Shown here one piece after another: positions 1-6,131 of a stretch of DNA of 8,074 nucleotides. The notes under the pieces were generated by a model, which saw nothing but the letters and a program-made list of their open reading frames with translations, was not told the origin of the DNA and did not search any database. Position numbers and translations under genes: made by a program. Origin of the DNA: Fidelibacterota bacterium (GTDB lineage: Bacteria > Marinisomatota > SORT01); contig JADFMS010000059.1 in assembly GCA_022563775.1 (NCBI GenBank), forward strand, positions 1 to 8,074, written 5' to 3'. How positions within the stretch are numbered: position 1 is the stretch's first letter; each line of letters starts with the position of its first letter.

Positions 1-181
1 GCTCAATAAGAAAATTGACAAAGAAGTCTGAAAAAAAGAATGACAATACGCTGAAAATTGTAACTGATATCAAAACTTTGAGGATCCGCCATCTGAGCTC
101 CTCGAGGTGGTCGAGAAAGCCCATTTCTCCGGCTTTTTTATCCTCTGTTAAGTCACTGTCATGGGAATTTTCCTCCCGCAC
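1..181 (-). CDS. tatC: Sec-independent protein translocase TatC, N-terminal part (3' end beyond window)
   Basis: TatC is the multi-spanning inner-membrane receptor of the twin-arginine translocase and binds the RR signal peptide of folded cargo. From the ATG at 124 the reading frame gives MGFLDHLEELRWRIL followed by a hydrophobic first membrane span that runs to the window edge. The HLEELRxR signature is the cytoplasmic N-terminal site of TatC; its second Glu and its Arg correspond to E15 and R17 of the E. coli protein, which contact the twin-arginine motif. About 60 residues of an expected 240-260 are present. The frame stays open upstream to a GTG at 181, directly after an in-frame TAG at 184-182, adding an acidic, lysine-containing tail of 19 residues; short charged tails before this motif are common in TatC, so I chose GTG. 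The ATG at 124 is the alternative. The gene starts 27 bases after the PEGA gene, without a visible terminator between. Identity is secure; the start is not. Confidence 0.85.
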   Translation of the reverse strand, partial: MREENSHDSDLTEDKKAGEMGFLDHLEELRWRILKVLISVTIFSVLSFFFSDFFVNFLIE

Positions 182-208
182 CTATCCCAAATCCTTTCTA
201 GCTCTTAA

Positions 209-1000
209 TCAATTGCGGATTGCACGGTAAATCGAATATAAGAATCCTATTTGAAATGTTCCGAATGATATTGCTGCAAGATCGTCATATTTTTTTGCTC
301 GGTTTTCATAATACTCAATATCCTCCGGATCAAATGCCATCGGTCGGGCGTTAAACGCTTTATCCGCCTCGAACTTGAACCAAACAGCGGCAATTCCCGA
401 TGCGGCTGTCAGAAGATATGCCGAGCGTATGACCATACTTCCTCCGACGGATGTTATTTCAGGCTTAATACCTGACGATTCTGATGCCATAACCGGAGAT
501 TCCTGAACTAAGACTATGGTCATTATATTTTTCCCGGAAAGTTCTGAAGCTTCCAAGCGAACAGGCATGTAGTTTGCCATGACAATCTCAACCGCCGATT
601 CTATACTGTTGAGAACGAAAGGTGTGGTGCCGACCTGAATTCCATCGATCACAACCTTAGCTCCGAACGGAATTGTATTCAATATTGTAAATCTCTCTAT
701 CTTTGCTTCGAACAGATAGACGCTGTCAGGTTTCAATTCTCCCGACCATGTCCAATCAGTTGCAGACCATACGTCGGAATTGCCGTCGGAAACGCTCAAT
801 TGATGGAAACCCGACGGGATGCTCAGCGTATCGTTCGTAACGTAGCCAATCAGCGAATCATCTATATATAGAGTTAAGCCGGTGCGCGGTGCAGTGATCA
901 AGATAGAGGACATTTCAATATCGTTGTCACTGCCGGATTGAGCTTCTATTATACCGGATCGCAATAGCAGCGCTAAAGTGAGAATAAGTACTCTATTCAT
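209..1000 (-). CDS. PEGA-domain periplasmic/envelope protein with C-terminal hydrophobic hairpin
   Basis: The product has 263 residues. Residues 1-20 form a signal peptide (hydrophobic VLILTLALLL, probable cleavage after IIEA before Q21). Two PEGA-type repeats follow: a divergent one at about 32-71 (ITAPRTGLTLYIDDSLIG) and a clear one at about 103-164 with the pattern ILNTIPFGAKVVIDGIQVG then TTPF. PEGA repeats are small beta-rich extracytoplasmic modules often found in surface-layer, cell-wall or sensor-associated proteins; their ligand is usually unknown. The C-terminal third has two hydrophobic segments (about 189-208 and 240-259) flanking a charged stretch rich in Asp, Glu, Tyr and Lys (DPEDIEYYENRAKKYDD). 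Similar tails occur in PEGA proteins of FCB bacteria and may form a membrane hairpin; that anchoring is inference. The ATG overlaps the end of the upstream propeller gene by 8 bases and has no strong ribosome binding site, so translation is probably coupled. The precise function is unknown. Confidence 0.82.
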   Translation of the reverse strand: MNRVLILTLALLLRSGIIEAQSGSDNDIEMSSILITAPRTGLTLYIDDSLIGYVTNDTLSIPSGFHQLSVSDGNSDVWSATDWTWSGELKPDSVYLFEAKIERFTILNTIPFGAKVVIDGIQVGTTPFVLNSIESAVEIVMANYMPVRLEASELSGKNIMTIVLVQESPVMASESSGIKPEITSVGGSMVIRSAYLLTAASGIAAVWFKFEADKAFNARPMAFDPEDIEYYENRAKKYDDLAAISFGTFQIGFLYSIYRAIRN

Positions 1001-2138
1001 TCACTTGAACCAAATTTGTATAGGCGTATACATATTTGTCTTCAGCCCCGATAAAAATCTTTCCAGCGTGTTCAATGGGTGCGGTTCTGACTCTTCCGTC
1101 AAGTTTCTCCTGCCAGACTATTTCACCCGTTTCGGCGCTCAAGCAATATAAATTATGATTTAGTGACCCCACATAGATATAGTTGCCTGAAACGAGTAAT
1201 CCTTCACTCACCGGAGCTGATAAGTCGCTCTCCCAGATTAAATTTCCTTGAGATAAGCCGATTTTATAGAGAATACCGCTTCCGCTTGCTATAAATAAGG
1301 CGTCATTGCCTATCGAAGCCATGGAATAAAAACTTCCCTCTCCGCGGAATTCCCAGTTAATTTCGCCTGTGATTTTATCCAGTGAATATATACGTCCGGA
1401 CAGATTAGCTATGAAGAGATCAGCGCCGTGAACAATCGGTGAAGAGAATACAGGCGCTGCCGTTAAGTATTTCCATTTCAATTTTCCGCTCGAAGCGTAC
1501 AGCGCATAAACATAACCGGAGTCGTTAGCCGCATAAATCAATCCCTCGGACTTTGTTGGTGTAGAATGAAAAGGCTTCCCGCTCTTAAAGCTCCACTTTA
1601 CCGTCCCTGTTTCCGCATCGAGACAAAACAACTCTCCGTTAGCGGTCGTTACATATAAAAGCTCTCCCACAACAAGGGGCATTGATTCTACGGGACCTAT
1701 TTTTTTCTGCCACACGTAAATTCCGTTTCTGAGTTCATAACCGAATAAAGTTTCGTCACCGCCCACTCTTCCGAAGTAGCCATGTATGCCGTCTATTGCA
1801 ATTCCTTTCCCGATAGATTTCTCCAAATTTAATGACCCTAATGATATACCTGTTTCGTGATCGAGTGCGACGACTTTACCTCCCATCGTGGCAACAAATA
1901 TTTTGCCCTGTGCCGCTGTTAAATTCCCGTTGGGTGCGTGATCCACAGAGGATCTCCATATCTGAGTCAACGGCGGTTTCACCTCGTTAAATGCCTCGCC
2001 GTCGTGTTCGGGATTGCCCCCGAGCTGTGTCCAGTCTGAATCCTTATTTACGGTGGAAATGTTCGTCACCCTGATTGAACCTGGACAACTCAACATTGCC
2101 AATAGCATCAACCACGTCATTAAGTGTATAAGTGTCAT
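993..2138 (-). CDS. BamB-like PQQ-repeat beta-propeller protein, possible outer-membrane lipoprotein
   Basis: The 381-residue product is almost entirely a PQQ-type beta-propeller. After a hydrophobic N-terminus comes the usual opening motif WTQLGGNPEHDG (36-47), then about eight blades with a period near 40 residues. Each has the form (I/L)(Y/F)V....G.(V/L)YALD..TG...W; clear examples lie at 79-97, 160-182, 200-222, 240-262, 280-302, 320-342, and a closing strand at 360-374. Eight blades are the number in BamB, the BAM-complex lipoprotein that binds BamA. Residues 7-18 (MTWLMLLAMLSC) resemble a lipoprotein signal with Cys18, but Leu at -2 and Met at -3 make the lipobox poor, so simple secretion is also possible. 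No PQQ-dehydrogenase catalytic residues are evident, so a binding or scaffold role is more likely than an enzyme. The start lies 4 bases after the stop of the barrel gene, which suggests a working pair. It should not be called BamB without orthology evidence. Confidence 0.85.
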   Translation of the reverse strand: MTLIHLMTWLMLLAMLSCPGSIRVTNISTVNKDSDWTQLGGNPEHDGEAFNEVKPPLTQIWRSSVDHAPNGNLTAAQGKIFVATMGGKVVALDHETGISLGSLNLEKSIGKGIAIDGIHGYFGRVGGDETLFGYELRNGIYVWQKKIGPVESMPLVVGELLYVTTANGELFCLDAETGTVKWSFKSGKPFHSTPTKSEGLIYAANDSGYVYALYASSGKLKWKYLTAAPVFSSPIVHGADLFIANLSGRIYSLDKITGEINWEFRGEGSFYSMASIGNDALFIASGSGILYKIGLSQGNLIWESDLSAPVSEGLLVSGNYIYVGSLNHNLYCLSAETGEIVWQEKLDGRVRTAPIEHAGKIFIGAEDKYVYAYTNLVQVNE

Positions 2139-2142
2139 GTCG

Positions 2143-5046
2143 TCAGAAATCCCAGCCGAAGAAAAATTGTTTATAGGTTGTATCAGGCCAATCCCGAAAA
2201 TCAGTCCTTCTTCCTATATCATATCTCAGAACGAGAAACCCCCCTATCCTGAATCGAAATCCTACTCCGTAACTCCCTTTGATGTCTTCCCACTTATCAT
2301 CAAACAATTCACCATTATAAACGTTACCCATGTCAAAGAACAGAGCGCCCCTGATACCTCTAAATCCAATGGTACCAAACGGAAATTTAATACCCAGCTG
2401 GTCGATGAACGGAAATCTGTATTCGTTGTTGATTAAAAATGCTCTCGTCCCCCAAACCTGAAAACGCGGGTATAGTCTCAATGTCCACGAACCACCGAGG
2501 TAGAATCGTTGTACCTCCCTGTCCGGATTTCCCTGGCTGTGTAAGTACATTAATCTCGTTGCAAATGAAGTTCGTCTCGTGAAACGAAAGTATCTTCTGT
2601 AGTCGGCAATAAGTGTATAGTAGTTTAAGTTGTTGTACCGAACATCATTTGTATATCCAATTGATAAACTTATCCTTTCACCGTCGAGCGGACCTGTGGG
2701 TCCCCAAAGCGAGTTGTCTTTTACGAATCGCAGGAAATTAACGGCAAGCCACGCCTGCCGGGAATCGATACCTATCCTATCCTCGTCGGAGTAACTTAGG
2801 CTCGTGGAAGCTTCTATCCTTTTGAAAAACGAGAGCGGATAGGAAACCGACAAAAATCCGCCGTATCTTCTCTCGTCAAAAAAACCTTTGACTCGATTGA
2901 ATCTCCTGTTATTTAGGTGAAATACACTGTAGGCGATATTTGTTCTTCCAGCCAACGATATTTTGGTTACCGCCACGTTAAAACTCTTTAGTAATTCACC
3001 CGAACTTCGTGCGTTATTGTAAACGAGAATATAATATTGATTATTCCCGAGAATATCAGAAAAGGCGAAAGCCGCTCCTCCACTCGTACCGAATATCGGG
3101 TCCTGGGTGACCTGGCTTTGCGCTATGTCGAGGCTGTAACCGCTTTTATATTTCTTGCTGATGGACGAAACGTCCTTTTTCAATATACTATGACTCCATA
3201 ATCCCGTTCGGTTGAGAACAGCGACCTCGCTATCGATCTTTATTTCGTGCATCTTATATTTTTTTAATTTCATGATCTTGAAACTAAAATCCTCAAATGC
3301 AGTAAATATGAGCTCTCCGTCGTCACTCAGCACAGGGTCCAGCGCGGAAGTAGTAAAATTTGTGATGCGGGCAGCCCGGTATTTCTTCAGATTACTCACG
3401 GGCGTTTTGTTTAAAGAGGCAGAAATAATATTTAATCCGCCCTCTCTGTCTACCGGGATCAGCATCCATATATTATTCATACCTCCCCGGTCTGAATAAA
3501 AAATAATCTTTCCATCTTTGGTCTCTTTTGGCGCCCGGTCGTTAAAATTTCCAAAAGTGAGATATCTTATCTGTAGATCTTTGATTCCGACCTTGAAGAG
3601 GTTGTATTTACCCGCAGGTCCTGTTTGTGTCCGGTCCGATGCGAACAATATCTGATTTCCATCCGGCGACCAGGAGGGATCTCTATCGTCGTAAAAATCA
3701 TTGGTCAATTTTAACAGATTATCATTTGATAGATCGTACACATAAATATCGTTATATCCGTTTCTCGATAATCCGCTAAATGATATCTTTTTCCCGTCCG
3801 GCGACCAGGAGGGAGAGGCAATAGAAACTAAATCTTGAAATAACAACGGCGGGAATTTATGACCGTTATCGAGGCTGATTCTGTGAATAACGTCTGTCTC
3901 ACCGCTTTTTGTGATAAATATGAGAGTGCGGTTTTCACTGACGTCGATTGAGGACCTGAAAAGATGAAACGTCTCATAATCGCCTGATTTTTCGCCTACA
4001 AGCACAACTTCAGGTTCATCATGCTTTTGCGCATCAAATGGTTTTTGATAGATTCCCGAATATCCCATTTTATTTCCCACGTAGATCACCTGCTTAATTC
4101 CGTCCTTATCCGTGTAAATTGTGGGCTTGGAGTTAAATCCATCCTCATCTATAATTTCCGATGCCATTTGCGGCTTATCCTTGTCTTCTAAAAGAGGATA
4201 ATACGTTTTCTTCAAGTGATACGTCCACTGACGGTTCAGCTCTTTGTAGTCCACGCCGAGGGTGTATTTAACTACCTCACTGAACTTGGAGTACAGCCAG
4301 TAATTTTCCATTATAAGCAAAATCTTCTCTTCGCCGTATCGCTCGGATATGAATGAAAGTAAGTTCTCTCCCTCTTTATACATCAAGTAGGATCCGGCTA
4401 TTGTGAACAGCTGATCGACCGGAACCAGATAATTATTAAGTACGGCGTCTCTGATAACCATTTCCGCCTGAGTATCAGATTCTCCCGACCAAAATTCTGC
4501 CAGCCCTTCCGAAAACCACAGGGGTGGAAACTTAGGAATTAAGACTCGATGGTTTTTCTGCACCCGCACAAGTTTGCTGTGCATGAACACGTGGTTCAAT
4601 TCATGCCGTATCACCCGTTTAAACTGGGATATTGAACCGTCACTTGGAATTACAACACGTCCCTTAAAATATTCGAAAAACCCGCCTACACCCTCCGGAA
4701 GGATATTGGGTATGACGTTTGTTTGCTGAAAGTATAGATGCGAACTGTAAAATATTAACGGTACCCGATAGTTCAATGTGTGATTGTATTTATTTTGCAG
4801 CAGTTTGTACGATTCCTCGGCGTATTTTGCTCCGATAAGAGTCAGCTCCTCCATATCGGGATCGTAATAGATGTCGAAATGATCGGTCGAAAGCACCTGC
4901 CATTCAAAATCTGTGTACTGAACTTTGTTCCTCCCGAACGAATGGTACTGTGCGTCCGCGATATCAGCCACACTCATGAGAATGATCAATGAACACAAAA
5001 AACGTCTATCGGCAGTTAATTTCAATTGATAATAATTTCCGCTCAT
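2143..5046 (-). CDS. Outer-membrane fusion protein: gluzincin peptidase domain, TolB-like propeller, Omp85-type barrel
   Basis: The product has 967 residues. A signal peptide covers about 1-32 (FLCSLIILMSVADIADA, then QY). Residues about 45-290 form a peptidase-MA-like zinc domain opening with the family-typical FGRNKVQYTDFEWQVLSTDHF; HELNH at 148-152 supplies the two His ligands and catalytic Glu149, and WFSEGLAEF at 177-185 probably the third ligand, Glu180. Residues about 300-600 hold WD40-like/TolB (PD40) repeats, with SWSPDG at 413-418 and 458-463 and degenerate blades near 505-520 and 570-590. Residues about 635-967 form a beta-barrel of the bacterial surface antigen type, with a YLGG...R.Y lid-loop region at 849-860, NNEYRFPF at 873-880 and a terminal aromatic strand FFFGWDF ending in Phe, as expected for a BAM-inserted protein. 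POTRA domains are not apparent. The ATG lies 2 bases after the meaB stop without a good ribosome site. The sequence predicts a barrel with a periplasmic peptidase and propeller; substrate is unknown. Confidence 0.88.
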   Translation of the reverse strand: MSGNYYQLKLTADRRFLCSLIILMSVADIADAQYHSFGRNKVQYTDFEWQVLSTDHFDIYYDPDMEELTLIGAKYAEESYKLLQNKYNHTLNYRVPLIFYSSHLYFQQTNVIPNILPEGVGGFFEYFKGRVVIPSDGSISQFKRVIRHELNHVFMHSKLVRVQKNHRVLIPKFPPLWFSEGLAEFWSGESDTQAEMVIRDAVLNNYLVPVDQLFTIAGSYLMYKEGENLLSFISERYGEEKILLIMENYWLYSKFSEVVKYTLGVDYKELNRQWTYHLKKTYYPLLEDKDKPQMASEIIDEDGFNSKPTIYTDKDGIKQVIYVGNKMGYSGIYQKPFDAQKHDEPEVVLVGEKSGDYETFHLFRSSIDVSENRTLIFITKSGETDVIHRISLDNGHKFPPLLFQDLVSIASPSWSPDGKKISFSGLSRNGYNDIYVYDLSNDNLLKLTNDFYDDRDPSWSPDGNQILFASDRTQTGPAGKYNLFKVGIKDLQIRYLTFGNFNDRAPKETKDGKIIFYSDRGGMNNIWMLIPVDREGGLNIISASLNKTPVSNLKKYRAARITNFTTSALDPVLSDDGELIFTAFEDFSFKIMKLKKYKMHEIKIDSEVAVLNRTGLWSHSILKKDVSSISKKYKSGYSLDIAQSQVTQDPIFGTSGGAAFAFSDILGNNQYYILVYNNARSSGELLKSFNVAVTKISLAGRTNIAYSVFHLNNRRFNRVKGFFDERRYGGFLSVSYPLSFFKRIEASTSLSYSDEDRIGIDSRQAWLAVNFLRFVKDNSLWGPTGPLDGERISLSIGYTNDVRYNNLNYYTLIADYRRYFRFTRRTSFATRLMYLHSQGNPDREVQRFYLGGSWTLRLYPRFQVWGTRAFLINNEYRFPFIDQLGIKFPFGTIGFRGIRGALFFDMGNVYNGELFDDKWEDIKGSYGVGFRFRIGGFLVLRYDIGRRTDFRDWPDTTYKQFFFGWDF
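3662..3814 (-). repeat. Pair of identical 18-base copies marking adjacent propeller blades
   Basis: The 18-base string TCCGGCGACCAGGAGGGA (plus strand) occurs exactly at 3662-3679 and again at 3797-3814, 135 bases or exactly 45 codons apart. Both encode the SWSPDG core of TolB-like propeller blades in the barrel fusion gene. It is an internal coding repeat that reflects the blade period, with unusually well-conserved codons. Confidence 0.8.
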
Positions 5047-5048
5047 TT

Positions 5049-5972
5049 CTATTTCTTTAGTTCTTCAACTATCTCATACGGGGTTTGAGTTCCATTTTGA
5101 TCTCCGGAGAGAATTTTATCCAGTAGTCTATTTCGCTTATCTGTCCAGAATTTCTGATCCAATTCCTCACTAATAATTTCTTTTACCCTTTTTCTTAACC
5201 TGAACGCCCGTGATTTTTCTTCTGTCTGCTCTTTTTCCATCCAATCATGATGTTCGCTGATTGCCGCGATAAGCTCTTCTATCCCCTCGCCATTGATCGC
5301 GCTTGTTTTTATGACCGGTGGTACCCAGCCGTTATTATCCCGAAGATGCAGAGAGTTGGAAATGCTCGCATAAGCCAGATCGGCGCCTTCGCGATCGGAT
5401 TTATTTAGAACGAAAATGTCAGCGATTTCCATCAGACCGGCTTTCATGGCTTGAATATCATCTCCGGATTCAGGAACAAGAACAACAATGGTCGTATCGC
5501 TCGCTTCGGCTATCTCCAGCTCTGACTGCCCGACTCCCACTGTCTCAATCAGTATTACATCTTTTCCTGATGAATCAAGTATGTCAACCACTTCATCTGT
5601 CCTTCTCGATATTCCGCCGACGCTCCCTCTGGTCGCCATGCTCCTGAAATAAAGATCATCGCTCTGTGCGTATTCCTGAAACCTGATTCTGTCCCCGAGC
5701 AGTGCACCTCCCGTGAACGGACTCGTAGGATCGACGGCAACTATTCCGACGCTCCTCTTCTGTTCTCTGAATAATTTGGCAAGATTATCTACTATAGTAC
5801 TTTTACCCGCTCCCGGGGGGCCCGTAATCCCGAGTCTATGCGCCTTTCCGGTATGCGCAAAAATACTGTTTAGAAGTGCCTTTGAATCATCGGAATTATT
5901 CTCAACTAAGCTGATAGCCCTTGCTATAGCTCTGCGGTTACCGTTGAGGATATCTTGAACATCAAGCATCAT
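5049..5972 (-). CDS. meaB: MeaB/ArgK-type P-loop GTPase, chaperone of cobalamin-dependent acyl-CoA mutases
   Basis: MeaB-type G proteins (SIMIBI class) protect and reload adenosylcobalamin-dependent mutases such as methylmalonyl-CoA mutase, using GTP. Numbering from the ATG at 5972 (307 residues), the P-loop GPPGAGKS is at 51-58, the switch region DPTSPFTGGALLGDR at 81-95, the family motif RSMATRGSVGG near 110-120, the metal-binding/switch motif ETVGVGQSE at 143-151, the guanine-specificity motif NKSD at 190-193 and TSA at 223-225. A charged helical C-terminus matches the dimerisation arm. The frame stays open upstream to a TTG at 6011 that has AAGGGG eight bases before it, but the added residues (MRGSVLRSIIILT) do not fit the family, whose proteins start shortly before the conserved GxRxxxARAISLVE helix; I therefore prefer the tandem ATGATG (5972 or 5969). 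No mutase, epimerase or cobalamin gene is seen nearby. The stop is 2 bases before the next gene. Confidence 0.92.
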   Translation of the reverse strand: MMLDVQDILNGNRRAIARAISLVENNSDDSKALLNSIFAHTGKAHRLGITGPPGAGKSTIVDNLAKLFREQKRSVGIVAVDPTSPFTGGALLGDRIRFQEYAQSDDLYFRSMATRGSVGGISRRTDEVVDILDSSGKDVILIETVGVGQSELEIAEASDTTIVVLVPESGDDIQAMKAGLMEIADIFVLNKSDREGADLAYASISNSLHLRDNNGWVPPVIKTSAINGEGIEELIAAISEHHDWMEKEQTEEKSRAFRLRKRVKEIISEELDQKFWTDKRNRLLDKILSGDQNGTQTPYEIVEELKK

Positions 5973-5976
5973 AGTG

Positions 5977-5990
5977 AGTATTATAATACT
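5977..5990 (-). promoter_or_regulatory. Candidate promoter -10 box inside a 14-base palindrome, just before meaB
   Basis: Read on the minus strand, AGTATTATAATACT is a perfect palindrome containing the consensus -10 hexamer TATAAT (5985 to 5980). Exactly seven bases (ACTCACT) separate the hexamer from the ATG at 5972, so transcription would begin at or beside the start codon and give a leaderless mRNA. The only -35-like element is TTGCGT at 6011-6006, with a long 20-base spacer, so the promoter is a proposal. The palindrome could instead be a repressor site or chance in AT-rich sequence. Confidence 0.4.
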
Positions 5991-6019
5991 TCGTAAGACG
6001 CTGCCACGCAAGCCGAATT

Positions 6020-6090
6020 CCCCTTAATACAATTTTTCTCCCGGCTCTATCATCTGATTAAACTCAACGCCCCTTACAAATAATACAATT
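6020..6090 (-). repeat. Imperfectly duplicated intergenic motif AATTGTATTA...AAGGGG
   Basis: On the minus strand AATTGTATTA is followed by AAGGGG at two places: at 6090-6070 with extra bases between the parts, and at 6034-6020 where they share an A and are fused as AATTGTATTAAGGGG. The copies are about 50 bases apart in the intergenic region upstream of meaB. The AAGGGG ends resemble ribosome-binding sequence; only the leftward copy has a start (TTG at 6011) at suitable distance. The stretch 5973-6131 otherwise contains no convincing gene and no strong hairpin-plus-T terminator after the YyaL-like gene. Whether the duplication is regulatory or relic is unknown. Confidence 0.45.
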
Positions 6091-6131
6091 CAGCAGAGCG
6101 CCGTAATGTATTTTAAATTACTTTAGTCTAA

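Noticed and set aside
108..124. Restriction-site-like inverted repeats (CTCGA...TCGAG) at the tatC start, suggestive of a cloning junction
   Set aside because: The bases encode the conserved LDHLEEL motif of TatC, so they are explained by the protein.
15..230. Plus-strand open frame of 71 codons at the left edge
   Set aside because: It is antisense to the recognisable TatC N-terminus and the end of the PEGA gene, and its product resembles no known protein.
2014..2436. Plus-strand open frame of 140 codons
   Set aside because: It runs antisense across the end of the barrel gene and the start of the propeller gene, both of which have strong family signatures; no ribosome site or domain is seen.
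3212..3499. Plus-strand open frame inside the barrel gene
   Set aside because: It is a shadow of the coding frame on the other strand, without recognisable motifs.
5318..5647. Plus-strand frame of 109 codons and an overlapping minus-strand frame at 5555-5740 within meaB
   Set aside because: Both overlap the G-protein motifs of meaB in the wrong frame; their composition is not protein-like.
5973..6011. Upstream TTG start for meaB with AAGGGG before it
   Set aside because: It would add a hydrophobic stretch not found in MeaB proteins; the ATGATG start fits the family. Kept as an alternative because its ribosome-site spacing is good.
6101..6120. Weak inverted repeat (GTAAT...ATTAC) after the YyaL-like gene
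   Set aside because: A five-base AT-rich stem with a nine-base loop and no T-run is too weak to call a terminator.
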